A DNA stretch of 64,000 bases from Cyrtodaria siliqua (taxonomy: Eukaryota > Mollusca > Bivalvia > Adapedonta > Hiatellidae), in NCBI GenBank assembly GCA_037043455.1, contig JAWPHD010002618.1, positions 62,001 through 126,000 on the forward strand. The letters run 5' to 3'. Below, piece by piece: positions 48,901 through 59,455 of the stretch. A model generated the notes under the pieces. The model saw only the letters and a list, made by a program, of their open reading frames with translations. It was not told where the DNA came from and did no database searches. Position 1 is the stretch's first letter; every line of letters begins with the position of its first letter. The position numbers and the translations under genes were made by a program.

Positions 48901-51900
48901 AGAACATGTATATATATATAGTAGGCATTACATGTGGTGTCACCGTGCCCCACCGTCACTGTCACATAGTAGAACATGTATATATACATAGTAGGCATTA
49001 CATGTGGTGTCACCGTGCCCCACCATCACTGTCACAAAGTAGAACATGTATATATACATAGTAGGCATTACATGTGGTGTTACCGTGCCCACCATCACGG
49101 TCACATAGTGGAACGTGCCCCACCATCACTGTCACAAAGTAGAACATGTATATATACATAGTAGGCATTACATGTGGTGTCACCGTGCCCCACCGTCACT
49201 GTCACATAGTAGAACATGTATATATACATAGTAGGCATGACATGTGGTGTCACCGTGCCCCACCGTCACTGTCACAGAGTAGAACATGTATATATACATA
49301 GTAGGCATTACATGTGGTGTCACTGTCACATAGTAGAACATGTATATATACATAGTAGGCATTACATGTGGTGTCACCGTGCCCCACCGTCACAGTCACA
49401 TAGTAGAACATGTATATATACATAGTAGGCATTACATGTGGTGTCACCGTGCCCCACCGTCACTGTCACATAGTAGAACATGTATATATACATAGTAGGC
49501 ATTACATGTGGTGTCACAGTCACATAGTAGAACATGTATATATACATAGTAGGCATTACATGTGGTGTCACCGTGCCCACCATCACGGTCACATAGTGGA
49601 ACGTGCCCCACCATCACTGTCACAAAGTAGAACATGTATATATACATAGTAGGCATTACATGTGGTGTCACCGTGCCCCACCATCACTGTCACAGAGTAG
49701 AACATGTATATATACATAGTAGGCATTACATGTGGTGTCACTGTGCCCACCATCACGGTCGCATAGTGGAATGAGCATATATATATAGTAGGCATTACCT
49801 AAGTATAATCGCTGTTCTTCAGAGTAATTTGAGCAATTACAAGTATGTTAGGATTTCCCATGGACAATCTTAATTAGGCCAGATCTCCCTAGACCCTAGA
49901 AAAGGATTTGCCTTGTTCAAATAATATGTCAGTACTATGGTAACTCCGGTGAGTATTTTATTTGTCATTGATTCCTTGTTACAGACATGATGAGCATGGG
50001 TAAGCAGATGGCCACAGAGCTTCTTGGAGCCTTTCCTGGTATAGATGAAGCCATGAGCTTTGCTGAGGTGATGAAGTAAGTACTGAATTCTGGCACAATT
50101 ACTGTGAGTTCGAGTTTCATTTTGTGAGTAATAATTGTGTCTCCTGCATGGCAGACACTTAGGGTTCACTTTGGCGGTAGCATCGTCATCAATAACTTCA
50201 GAAGGATTGCACCCGTTGTCTTCACTTTATAAATTGATTGTCCTTGATGAGAGGATGACCCCATTGACCTTGAGTCAGTAGGTCAAAGCTCAAGGTCACT
50301 ATGACCTTTTTAAACAAACGGTTTTATGCACCCATTTAAAGAAGAACAGCAGTGTGGATTTATTTTATGTTTGCTCTATAGTTATACTTTTGTGTTCAAT
50401 AGGTTGACTGACGTTGGTCTACTTATGGACTAATTCTGGTAAATAGTTATGGTTAGGTCAGTGTCTAACACACTATCAGACACAGTTTACGAGGAGCGTT
50501 CATTATATAATGCAACTAGCCGTCGTATTCACCTTGTGTGAGGTTTACATGCGAAATTTTAAAATGATCTTATAGAATGAACCTTTAGTGACATTTTCTG
50601 AAAATTTTATTAAAATCAGTGAATATATAAGTCTATGACGACTGTTTAGTTGGGACCTATTCATATACACTGCCTTAAAAAGCTGCAGAAAATGTTAATG
50701 AATTTGCATAGGTCGTAATGTTGGATTCTAAAAAAAATGCATTTTGCAGCAAAGTAATTTATTCAAACTTTTGTTGTAACTAGAAGTATGTGTAAATATT
50801 ACGTAAACGATGTTTTCAATACAAAAACTCGATATAGTCCAAGGCAAGAATTGCCGTTTTCTTGGAAATATAAAAGTCCTGAAAATATAAATTTCAATAA
50901 AAATAATAGTCAAAATCAGTTTGAAGATATGACGGAAAATGGTTTTAAATATATGGATAACGAATTGAAGGGATACTCTAAAGATTTAATATAAAATCAA
51001 CAATTTTAGTTACCCCGCTCCAAAAATATTAAAGCCTGAAGTTGGTCTTCGCTTTTTAAGCATAAAATGTAAGCTAAATTTTGTGGCACTGACAACATTT
51101 AAGGAGCAATAAACTCAAAAATAAACACATTACAAATAAAAACTACTAACATTTTCATATGGAAGATATAAACGTTTGTGGTTTAGGCAAAAAAGTCCAT
51201 ATTTGCCGTCGAAATTAGATTTTTAGTCAAAATATATTTTTTTCGTTTTTGGCGTGTTCAGTATCATTTACATGTCTTAAAAAAATGCCCTCAAAACACA
51301 TTTTTCATTGGATTGAAGTATCTGAAACTTGATAAATTAATGGGGGAAAGTTTATTTTAAGTTAATCAGTATCAACAACTACAGCAATGGACCATAATTA
51401 AATTTTAGGACCATAGTTGCATTATATAATGAACGCCCCTCGTACATTTAAATAGAACCACTATCAAAAGATACTACAGTTCTATATTAAAAAATGGTCA
51501 AAAAATGAATAATCTTGACCTACTTATCAACTGGCTCTGTTTAGCTAAATTCTAAAGAAACTGTTGTAGACATTTAATTCTTACTAAAATGATTTAACCT
51601 ACACCAAGAACTTCAGCATCTGCCTGTGATGCTCTTGTGCGACTTACACCCTGCCCTGCCTCACAGATTGACAGGCCGACTTTGGCCATCTGGTTTTAAG
51701 TTGTTTGTACTTTTTCTCTTTCAAAATAAACAGAAAGGTAGTGGAAGGGGATATCCATGATTACGTCTTTTTGTTATATTAATATAAATAGTTATAATGG
51801 CATGTAATAATTTATTGTTGTTCATTACAGATTAGTGAAAAATATGAATTTTTCTGTGGTTGTGTTTGACACGGCACCCACGGGGCACACACTCCGGCTC

Positions 51901-54900
51901 CTATCATTTCCATCAGTAGCAGAAAAAGGTCTGGGCAAACTTCTACGACTGAAAAACCAAGTGGGACCATTTATATCACAGGTTGATATTTCATTTTCCT
52001 TATGTCGATGCATATAATTGGCAGCCGCATTCTAAAGAATAATCAAGCGACAATTTTAGCTGAAAGAAAACTTACACATTTTTTATGTCACTTAAATTTA
52101 ATGATTATAACGCAAATTTTACTGGAGATTGACCAGTTTTTGGCGCTGAACAGTTTCTGGGATATTCATTTTAAGTGCATGTTTTTCATGATCATTTTTA
52201 TTACGATTGTATATTTCTTATATTAACATTATATTCCCGTTGCTCTAGTGCAAAAGACAATGATAAAAAACTTGCAAGTGAGACAACTACAGCCAGTGAA
52301 AAAAAAATTCTATTGATACTCCTTGGATTCGTGGGCAGTAGCCCTGCTTACTTGAAAAGTGAAGTTAATTCAAAATTAAGACATGCTTCATAAGTATATA
52401 ACATTGTCATATCAATTTTAATAATAAAGCAAAGACAAAAAATATATATACTATGGGATGACGTTGTCCATCCATAGCTCGGATAAGTTTGAAAACTTGC
52501 TATATCGGACGAAGAACAACAAAGTTAAGGACTATTGGTCTGCAATCTTTAAAAATAAAAAAGATCCAAAATTTATAGGATATTGTCAAGCGAACATTTC
52601 AACCAAATGCATATTTTAGGCATGAGCAATGTCAACCATATATTACATGGTAGTAATTCAACACTTTTGATTTGAACATAATACTAGAAAGAATAGTTAT
52701 ATGGCAAAAATTGTGTGCTTTATATTCGAAAAGTTTGGTACAATTTTACTCAATGTTTTTTTTGGTGTTTAATATGAAATAAATTGGTCCATATGATAGA
52801 TAGTCCATTTTTCCAGCGAGTGCAGAAGACTATAAGAATCCATCATGAGTATCCATGTGAGATAGAGAAATCTCACCCGAGGGTCAGAATTGTAACCAGG
52901 GACGAGGCTCTGCCGAGTGCCTGGTTGCAATTCTGATCCCGAGGGTGAGATTTTTCTATCTCACATGGATCACTCATGATGGATTATTTTTCTCCAATTA
53001 TGTGTTTATTAACGGCATAAAATCAATGACTTTGCTGATTTAATGCCAGAATAAGGCGACGTCTTTCTGTAAGAAATTGTTGTAATAATTTGTTGTAATA
53101 ATTTCACATGTGACAACGTTTTCCTCAAAGTGTTTTGGTTTTCATTTTGAGCGATAAATTGGTCTGGCTTAACGTTGCAAAATCTTGAAGCCATTTTGTT
53201 TACAAACAGACGACATAAAAGTTGTTCCTGACAGTGACGTCATAGGTCACATGTCATGTAAGATAGAGTTATCTCACATGAGGGAAAAATCTATCTCACA
53301 TGACTAGAAATGGGAGAAACATCATTCCTCAATAAAAAAAAAAAGACATTTTATCACATCTAAATTTCGAAGTACATCATTGAGAGAAAAAAAAGCAAGG
53401 ATTTTCTTTATCTGCCATGTGCTTTCAATACACACATGATACACATGAAAAGCATGCACTTACATTGTAAATTGAAACAGGTGGTATGGTGAAACATTCG
53501 GATGAACAGTTCATTTGATCGCATTTATAAATTGTTATTTGGTTTGGACAGTTTTTGTTCGAATGTAGACATTCCTAACGATCAATTAGTTTTGTTTTGC
53601 AATGTTTTTATGCAAACTAGTCACTCAGTTGTGTTTAACACATCCACAAATATAGTTGCCGGTTATAATATTCTGAACGAGAAAGTCATACTTTAGCATT
53701 GGGATTATTTTGAAACCACATTTTATTGAAAGAAAATCTTTGATTTTTTAACAAGGAATATTTGTTGATGAATTATCACGAAAGTTATGAATTATTGAAT
53801 TGTGAATATTAGAAAATAATCTACAGAAGTAAACTGTTAGGTGAATCGGGTTCCTGTGCTTCTTTGTGTAGTATATACAATATGTGTATTACAGATGGCA
53901 GGGATGATGGGCATGCAGGATATGAATGCTGATGAAATGTCGGGAAAGCTAGATGACATGATGAGCACTATACGACAAGTCAACGAACAGTTTAAAAATG
54001 CAGTAAGTGGCTACCAAAGCTTAAATACGTTTTTCCTTATACTTAGCCTTCAGTACTGCAATTGACTAAATGAGTTATTACTTTTAATTGCATGTTTCTA
54101 TGTAGAACATCTACCCAGACTCTTTATTTTGTAACCGTAAGTGATTTGTGAGTTAGAACAGTTTTTTATTAGGTCCTCACTTGACTGCATCTTACAACTT
54201 ATTGGGCAAAAAAGTATAATTGATGGTGCATTGACTTGTGAAAAACGTGATATTACTATTTATGAATATACATATTTTATGGATTGGATTGATATCATAC
54301 ATATCTGGACTATTTGAAAGGTTTTTAAATCTACTGTCCGAAGGTCCATAAAAGGCTAATGTAATGGTGGGTAGTCTGTCGTCTGTCCGTTTACTTGTGC
54401 CTTGTTAAGATGATAAAGACTTTATTTTTTCTTTGATTTTCATCCTGCATGGTCAGAAGGATGTCGCTTCCTTTTGAAAATGGTATGGTCGGATAAAAAC
54501 CTAGGTCACTAGGTCCAGTTAAAGAAAAGGCTTGTTACGACAGTAGGGTCTATTTTTTGGTCCTATTAACTTGGTCAGATGGTGCATGTCAGTGAGATGT
54601 TGGTTCCTTTTGAACTCAACATTTAAAATGTCAATAGTACGAAAATTTAAGTCATCCCAAAGATGGTATGCTTATGATGGTGAACATGGAACCTTCAGTG
54701 TGGTATTTCCTTACCTTTCTAAGGCTAACTTAAGGCTAAGTTAGCTAATTTCTGATCATTTCTGAATGTATATGTTTTTAACGCCATTCAGTTTGAACAT
54801 GTTAATAAAAACATCTACACAAATTACACCCTTTTCTAGATCACCTGAGCCAAAGGCTATTGGGATCGCTCTTCGTCCGTCCGTCGTCGTCGTCGTTAAG

Positions 54901-57222
54901 TTTTGCTTCAAACGACCTCCTCAGAAACCGCTTAGCCAATTTTGACCAATCTTCACATGGATGATCCTTAGATGAATGCTTTTTAGAATTATTAAAATTA
55001 GGTAAGCGCGACATCCAAGATGGCCGCCATTACCATATTTGGTCGAAACCATAAAAAATCTTCTCCTCAAGAACCGTTAGACAGATTTTGACAGTTTTTC
55101 TTTTAAAATGATTGCCAACGCCTAGACTATTAAGTTTGTTCTAATGAAGTCCCCGCGGTCAAAAGTGTATATTTAGATTTTGCATGTTTTTCATAGACAT
55201 ATATAGGAAAAAACTTTAAAAAAAATCTTCTTCTCTGAAACCACAAGGCACAGAGCTCTCATGTATTACATGTATAATCAGCTTATGATCCTCTACTAAG
55301 TTTGTTCAAATGGTGACCCTGGGGTCAAATTTGGCCCCGACCCGGGGGTCACAGTTTGACATAGACTTATATAGGAAATCAATTTAAAAAATCTTCTTCT
55401 CTGAAACTACAAGAACCAGAGGTTTAATATTTTGGATTTACTATAAGCTTATGGTCCTTTACCAAATTTGTTCAAATGGTGACCCTGGGGTCACATTTGG
55501 CCCCGCCCCTGGGGTCACATGTTTTACATAGACTTGTATAGGGAAAAACTTAAAAAATCTTCTTCTCTGAAACGGCAAGAGCCAGAGGTTTAATATTTTG
55601 CATTTGCTATAAGCTTATGGTCCTCTACAAATTTTGTTCAAATGGTGACCCTGATGTCAAATTTGGCCTTGCCCCGATGGTCACAGTTTTACATAGACTT
55701 GTATAGGAAAAACATTAAAAAATCTTCTTCCCTGAAACTACAAGAGCCAGTGGTTTAATAATTTGCAGTTACTATAAGATTACGGTCGTCTACCAAGTTT
55801 GTTCAAATGGTGACCCCTGTGTCAAATTTGGTCCCGCCCCGGGGGTCATAGTTTTACATAAGTTATATATGAATTTTTCTTTTTCTTTTTTTCTCTGAAA
55901 CTACAAGAGCCAGAGGTTTAATATTTTGCATTTACTATAAGATTATGGTTCTTTACCAAGTTTGTTCAAATGGTGATCCTGGGGTCACATTTGACACCGC
56001 CCCTGTGGTCACAGTTTTACATAGACTTGCATAGGGAAAAACATAAAAGAAATCTTCTTCTCTGAAACTGCAAGAGCCAGAAGTTTAATATTTTGCATTT
56101 GCTATAAGCTTATGGTCCTCTACCAAGTTTGTTCAAATGGTTACCCTGGGGTCAAATTTGGCCTGCCCCGGGGGATTACAGTTTAACATAGACTTATATA
56201 GGAAAAACATTAAAGTCTTCTTCTCTGGAAAGGAATTGTTCGGTCTTGATCCTATTTGAAAATGCATTAATTTGAGTAGCAGATTTGAAAAATGCCATAT
56301 TTGTTACAGGACCAGACAACATTTGTATGCGTGTGTATAGCAGAGTTCCTGTCTCTTTACGAGACAGAGAGACTAGTACAGCAGCTGGCACTGTTTGGTA
56401 TCGACACACACAATATCCTTGTTAACCAGCTACACTTCCTTGCCAAGGGAGACAAACCATGCAGACTATGTGCAGCCAGACACAAAATACAGTCTAAATA
56501 TTTAGATCAGGTATTATCTCCCTTTTTTTCTTCTTCAGTCAGCCATCATGCAATGATGACTCATTGGTTTTAACTTCTCATGTATTTCTTCACCCAATCC
56601 ATTAAATACAAAAAACAGTGTTGCAGGCATTTTGTTTCATGTTTAGGGAGAAACATTGATTTTTTTACAAACATTTAATATGAATAAAAAAAAAATTTTC
56701 GAATAAAACAATAATTTAGAATCAAAATAATTTTTAAAATAACAAAGTTATTTAATTTCAAAAGTTAGTAGTGTCTGAACGTGTTGTCATAAAGGTGTTG
56801 TATCGATTTAGTGTACACTGCTTATCGAGGATGCGATTTGTCCTTTATAGTTGACCCACATAATACAAAACTATTTTCTTCATAGTAAAATATGTCCAGT
56901 TGTGATCTAAGGCAGATGGTGTGCACTATGGACGGCCTAACAACGTTGTAATTAGCTGCATTCAGTACCAGTTTTTGCTATATGAATATGATAATAAGAA
57001 AACAAATCAAGAAAACCCAAAAGAGACATGCAACTTAAACAAAGGATGTGTAGATTTGTGGTCATAACTTACAAAATATATACTATTTTCTAGATCGCAG
57101 ACCTGTATGAGGACTTCCATGTGACCAAACTACCACTGTTGGAAGATGAGGTTCGAGGTGTGGACAAAATCAGGGACTTCTCAAGACATCTAGTTAAACC
57201 ATACCATCCTGACGAAACTTAA
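36815..57222 (+). CDS. GET3: GET3/ASNA1 (TRC40) ATPase, targeting factor for tail-anchored proteins
   Basis: Eight coding exons (36815-36936, 41948-42095, 42687-42741, 49985-50075, 51831-51981, 53895-54002, 56310-56510, 57094-57222) join in phase into 334 codons plus TAA. The family is a cytosolic dimeric ATPase that binds the C-terminal helix of tail-anchored proteins and delivers it to the ER receptor. Visible hallmarks: deviant Walker [11 protein letters not shown] (residues 30-39), switch I STDPAHN (59-65) with the expected catalytic Asp61, switch [12 protein letters not shown] (152-161), a methionine-rich segment [10 protein letters not shown] (190-199) in the client-binding region, and CRLC (276-279), the Cys pair that binds zinc at the dimer interface. 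The human protein is slightly longer (348), mainly at the N-terminus. All key residues are present and all introns are GT-AG. It is an intact gene, not a retrocopy. Introns are heavily loaded with repeats. Confidence 0.97.
40935..41075 (+). mobile_element. 5'-truncated SINE, same family as 59469-59721
   Basis: GGTAAACTGTAGTGGTTCTA, GTGGATTGTCTGCCTCCACC and TTGACTGTCAT, then TTAAATGTGCTGAAAACAAC, align with the body of the SINE at 59469-59721 (GTGGGTGGTCTGACACCACC, ATCGACCGTCAT, CTTGCATGTGTTGAAAATTA). The head is absent and the copy is diverged. Confidence 0.65.
41140..41414. mobile_element. Small element with GTCGCCTGC / GCAGGCGAC ends
   Basis: GTCGCCTGCGTAGCATGGCA at the left and CATGGCAGGCGACGTGTTC at the right form short inverted ends around ~260 bases. 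Inside, AACCTGCAACCTAACC occurs twice. A related fragment (CTCCTGCATGGCAGACACTT) starts at about 50138 in intron 4. Confidence 0.5.
41948..42095 (+). CDS. GET3: GET3 coding exon 2 (switch I)
   Basis: Acceptor TTGCTTGTTTCAG and donor GCTATG/GTGAGT. One base completes Ser41, then 49 codons including [17 protein letters not shown] and GFDNLFAM. The alternative AG six bases further in would delete conserved residues after the P-loop. Confidence 0.96.
42687..42741 (+). CDS. GET3: GET3 coding exon 3
   Basis: Acceptor TCTTGAATTTCAG and donor GAACAAG/GTGAGC. Encodes [18 protein letters not shown] plus one base of the next codon. Confidence 0.94.
43430..44340 (+). repeat. Tandem repeat carrying AGGTCAnnnTGACCT in most units
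   Basis: About six units of roughly 100-140 bases share CCGTATTTTCAATACTATAA, GAGATACCAAACTTGGTA, ACATCTTGGGATAGCGGTGT and ACCTCTGTCATAGAAAATGC. Perfect AGGTCA half-sites inverted with a 3-base gap occur at 43634-43648, 43738-43752, 43860-43874, 44126-44140 and 44266-44280. One unit has a 2-base gap (near 43988), and some add direct TGACCT half-sites. Non-coding; the minus-strand frames are by-products. Confidence 0.88.
44340..44830 (+). repeat. ~165-bp tandem repeat, three copies
   Basis: Copies share ACTTGGTCAARTTGTATATG, GGGCACAATGTCYCGGCCAA, CAGAGTTATGGCCCTTGGAA and TTAATGGTGTCYGCACTCT. The end, GGGGGCTACGTGTCCCATGG ACACA, looks like the end of a dispersed element that begins near 43430. 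Confidence 0.75.
44925..45140 (+). repeat. Dispersed ACTTACTGGGCATGAAC repeat
   Basis: Shares CTGGGTCATRACTTGGAAA, GAGATCC, ACCATATATACACTTACTGG and GGCATGAAC with 12090-12230 and 12740-12900. Confidence 0.6.
45142..49797 (+). repeat. 70-bp satellite-like array, ~4.65 kb, in GET3 intron 3
   Basis: About 60 units of CATGTGGTGTCACCGTGCCC, CACCATCACTGTCACAAAGT, AGAACATGTATATATACATA and GTAGGCATTA (70 bp). A ~100-bp variant adds ACCATCACGGTCACATAGTGG plus AACGTGCCC. Short variants near 49320 and 49515 lack part of the unit. Each unit holds the perfect 14-bp palindrome ATGTATATATACAT. Sequence identity is very high, implying recent amplification or homogenisation. Because 70 is not a multiple of 3, long open frames appear on both strands; none is a gene. 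Confidence 0.97.
49985..50075 (+). CDS. GET3: GET3 coding exon 4
   Basis: Acceptor CCTTGTTACAG and donor ATGAA/GTAAGT. Encodes (D)[17 protein letters not shown] and [12 protein letters not shown] plus two bases of a lysine codon. Matches the family's conserved FPGIDEAM region. Confidence 0.96.
50133..50330 (+). repeat. Fragment of the GTCGCCTGC-type dispersed repeat
   Basis: TGTGTCTCCTGCATGGCAGA CACTTAGG matches the left end of the 41140 element, followed by GGTCAAAGCTCAAGGTCACT. The right boundary is uncertain. Confidence 0.45.
50488..51444. mobile_element. Mariner-type non-autonomous TIR element, 953 bp plus TA
   Basis: CGAGGAGCGTTCATTATATA ATGCAACTA at 50490 is inverted at the right end (TAGTTGCATTATATAATGAA CGCCCCTCG, to 51442). 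TA flanks both sides (50488-50489, 51443-51444). TIRs are about 29 bp with one or two mismatches. Ends of the form TA-CGAGGG..GTTCA are typical of mariner-like elements (established knowledge; assignment is inference). Only a 68-codon AT-rich frame lies inside, so no transposase. Located in GET3 intron 4. Confidence 0.85.
51831..51981 (+). CDS. GET3: GET3 coding exon 5 (switch II)
   Basis: Acceptor TTGTTCATTACAG and donor TCACAG/GTTGAT. One base completes Lys139, then 50 codons from [12 protein letters not shown] through [12 protein letters not shown] to VGPFISQ. Confidence 0.97.
52839..52983. mobile_element. 145-bp foldback element
   Basis: TCCATCATGAGTATCCATGT GAGATAG at the left end is inverted at the right end (CTATCTCACATGGATCACTC ATGATGGA). 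Pairing continues through CAGAATTGTAACCAGG / CCTGGTTGCAATTCTG. The arms pair to a GC-rich tip (ACGAGGCTCTGCCGAGT). A related shorter palindromic stretch (CATGTAAGATAGAGTTATCT CACATG) lies at about 53253-53310. Located in GET3 intron 5. Confidence 0.88.
53895..54002 (+). CDS. GET3: GET3 coding exon 6 (methionine-rich client-binding segment)
   Basis: Acceptor TGTATTACAG and donor AATGCA/GTAAGT. Thirty-six codons, phase 0 at both ends, beginning [15 protein letters not shown]. Eight methionines in 36 residues fit the hydrophobic groove that holds the tail anchor. The frame stays open into the upstream intron, but conservation supports this acceptor. Confidence 0.95.
54340..56225 (+). repeat. Dispersed repeat plus ~160-bp tandem array in GET3 intron 6
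   Basis: 54340-54800 carries a CCGTTTACTTGTGCCTTGTT-type repeat. From about 54840 (AGATCACCTGAGCCAAAGGC, CGTCCGTCCGTCGTCG) a new module starts, leading into about six units with TTGTTCAAATGGTGACCCTG, GGGTCAAATTTGGCCCCGCC, ACATAGACTTATATAGGAAA and TTCTTCTCTGAAACTACAAG. The array ends about 85 bases before exon 7. Confidence 0.85.
56310..56510 (+). CDS. GET3: GET3 coding exon 7 (CxxC zinc motif)
   Basis: Acceptor TTTGTTACAG and donor GATCAG/GTATTA. Sixty-seven codons from [20 protein letters not shown] through [11 protein letters not shown] to [17 protein letters not shown]. Both zinc-binding cysteines are kept. Confidence 0.97.
57094..57222 (+). CDS. GET3: GET3 terminal exon
   Basis: Acceptor ACTATTTTCTAG. 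Forty-two codons, [30 protein letters not shown] then [11 protein letters not shown] and TAA. Matches the usual family C-terminus. Confidence 0.97.
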   Translation: MADLYEDFHVTKLPLLEDEVRGVDKIRDFSRHLVKPYHPDET

Positions 57223-57490
57223 GGCGTAGACAATAGTCCGGGACAATTTATACAAGCTGTATACAGATTATTAGGGGGCAAAGCTAAATGAAATACTTCA
57301 GTAGTATAAATGGACTATTTATTCAATGAAATATTTTTGTCCAGATGCTTTAGCAAAATAGATTGAAATAATCGGCACAGGGATGTCCAACTGTCCTAAC
57401 ATTAGTGTCTCCGAAAATATTGACCTTTACTTATTTTGGGTAGAGTGTGACGTTGCTTTTCAGTAGGAATTGAAATTTAAAACATTTTTA

Positions 57491-57496
57491 AATAAA
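57491..57496 (+). promoter_or_regulatory. Likely GET3 polyadenylation signal
   Basis: AATAAA 269 bases after the stop codon, in AT-rich sequence. A further AATAAA lies near 57638. Confidence 0.45.
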
Positions 57497-57659
57497 CATC
57501 TTTATTCAAATTATTATTAATTCAGTGAAATATAATTTATACATTTTTCCAGTATTTTTAATTTCATTAAATAATAAATATATGCAGTAATGAATGTAAA
57601 CATATAATGTGATCAATGCTAATTCCTGGAATAATTCAATAAAAATAATTTATTTGATA

Positions 57660-58190
57660 TGCCTTCTTTTTTGTCTTAGCGATCACAATGTCATTTCATT
57701 TGTTACTTCGTTTGTTAGTCCGTGCGTCAGATTTTCATTTATTAACATCATCTTTTTTACTTGCAAGATTTTCACCAAACTCCACCAGAATGTTTTTTAT
57801 ATGGTTAACACAGTTTCGGGTCGCTATGACCTACTTTGGATGAAATATAGGTCACATCCGTTCTCCGCTACACCATGCGTATCTTGCTTCTTCTTGCAGG
57901 ACTTTCGCCAAACTCTGCCAAAAAGTTCCTTATATGCATCTAATATCGTGCAGAATTTCGAATTGCTGTGACATACATTTTATGAAATGCAGGTCACCTC
58001 CGGTCTTCGCTACGATATGCGTATCTTCACCAAACTTCGCCAGAATGTTCCTTATTTGCATCTAACATCATGTGCACAATTTCGGATTGCTGTGACCTAC
58101 TTTTGAAGAAATAAAGGTCACGTCCGGTTCGCATACCTAGCTTTTTCTTGCAGGATTTTCACCAAACTTAACCAGAATGTTCCTTACATT
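57660..58190 (+). repeat. ~140-bp diverged tandem repeat, about 4 copies
   Basis: Units share GCAGGATTTTCACCAAACTT, CCAGAATGTTCCTTATATGC, ATCTAACATCATGTGCA and GCTGTGACCTACTTT, AGGTCACGTCCGGTC. Same family as 11840-12080. The 120-codon frame starting at 57609 is a by-product. Confidence 0.7.
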
Positions 58191-58297
58191 TGGTATGGTC
58201 ATTAAGTGACTCGAGGCACAACATATATAAACCATTTTTTGTCCTGATTAAATGGGCCCCTCTACATGGGTACAACTTGGGGAACTTGCAGTAATTT

Positions 58298-58560
58298 ATA
58301 TGTTTGACTGCCATTTTGCTCAGTGCATGGCAAAGTGTTTTGTCACAAGTGCTACAACAACTAATTCCCCACCCCCTCCCTATGTTTGACTGCCATTTTG
58401 CTCAATGAATGGCAAAGGGTTTTGTCACACACCCCAACCCCACCCCCCACGGGTTTTGTCACAAGTGCTACATCAACAAATTCACACCCACCTCCACCAC
58501 CACAGGCTGCACAGCCAATAGTGATACAGGCCCAAGAGAGGCCCTCTTGTGCCTCTTGTT
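58298..58560 (+). repeat. Two-copy direct repeat, C-rich
   Basis: TATGTTTGACTGCCATTTTG CTCARTGMATGGCAAAG and GGTTTTGTCACAAGTGCTAC occur twice (from about 58300 and about 58381), with CCCACCCCCTCCC-type stretches. No gene is supported. Confidence 0.6.
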
Positions 58561-59455
58561 TATCTCATCTTATCAAACTTGGTCAGAGTGTTTATATCCT
58601 TGAAAGCTTAAGTTCAATAATTAGTCAAATTTGAGCAGACTGCCTTCACCCAGCTCCCTGTTAGAAAACCATTGTTAGCAAGTAGAGGGTCCCGATGCCC
58701 TGTTGGACCTTTTGTTTGCCAAAAGACCCACTTTATCCCTTTATTTATCTAAATATGCCATATCTGTAATAACACACAGACGTACCTAAGTTTATTAATC
58801 TGAACATTTTCTTGATGTTCACTGACAAAACTTATATTTACACCAAGCATCCACCAGTCTACTGTTATTCTTTTTGCCATACAAACTAATATCAACATTT
58901 GGTATATTTTTTTGTTGCTTCATATTTTATCAAACTTTCGGTGTATACACATCATGGCAATAGTCACGGACCATACCAATGTCACTGACCAGGTCATACT
59001 CCAAGTTCAAATAAGCACGAAAACTAAACATTGCGTGAAACTTTTTTGTGTGTCATCGTACGTTTGGCGTCATAAAAACACTGGCTATAACTTTTCATGA
59101 AACTTAACAGGAATGTTACTCTTGATGTCTAGTTGGTCCTAAGTCCAAAAAAAAGGTTGATCACTAATTCAAAATGGTCTGCAGCCATCTTTACATAGTT
59201 ATATAGGAAGAATTTTTGCTCAAAACGTGTATGCATATATTCAAAATTTCGAAAATGTTCATCAATGATCCAATAAAACCTATTAATACGCTTCTTATAA
59301 ATGCAACAACAAAATCGAATGGAATGGGCAGTTTTCCCCTACTTTTAATGCCCATGCATGCAGTTGGTGGTGGTAAACCTAAATAAAAATCTGGTCAGTC
59401 CTTACTCCAAGATGGCCACCAGGGCTAAAAATAGATTAAATACATGTTTGTAATC
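58561..59455. other. Intergenic tract with repeat fragments, no gene seen
   Basis: Includes GAAACTTAACAGGAATGTTA CTCTTGATG near 59100, a fragment of the family at 1180-1740. No splice-supported exon. Confidence 0.45.

Larger units (their letters stand above)
42742..49984 (+). other. GET3 intron 3 (7.2 kb), mostly tandem repeats
   Basis: GT-AG intron. It holds a nuclear-receptor-motif array (43430-44340), a three-copy repeat (44340-44830), a dispersed repeat (44925-45140) and a 70-bp array (45142-49797). Only about 190 bases of ordinary sequence separate the last array from exon 4. Confidence 0.9.

Noticed and set aside
45139..49795. Many 60-99-codon frames on both strands ([18 protein letters not shown] type)
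   Set aside because: A 70-bp unit without stops in some frames gives open frames on both strands at once; no gene.
45142..49797. CRISPR-like array
   Set aside because: Repeats are contiguous without unique spacers and the DNA is eukaryotic with introns.
53841..53894. Earlier start for the GET3 exon 6 frame (ATG at 53841)
   Set aside because: The frame is open upstream by chance; family conservation and the ATTACAG acceptor place the exon start at 53895.
57609..57971. 120-codon frame after GET3
   Set aside because: It runs through the GET3 3' flank into a diverged tandem repeat also present at 11840-12080.
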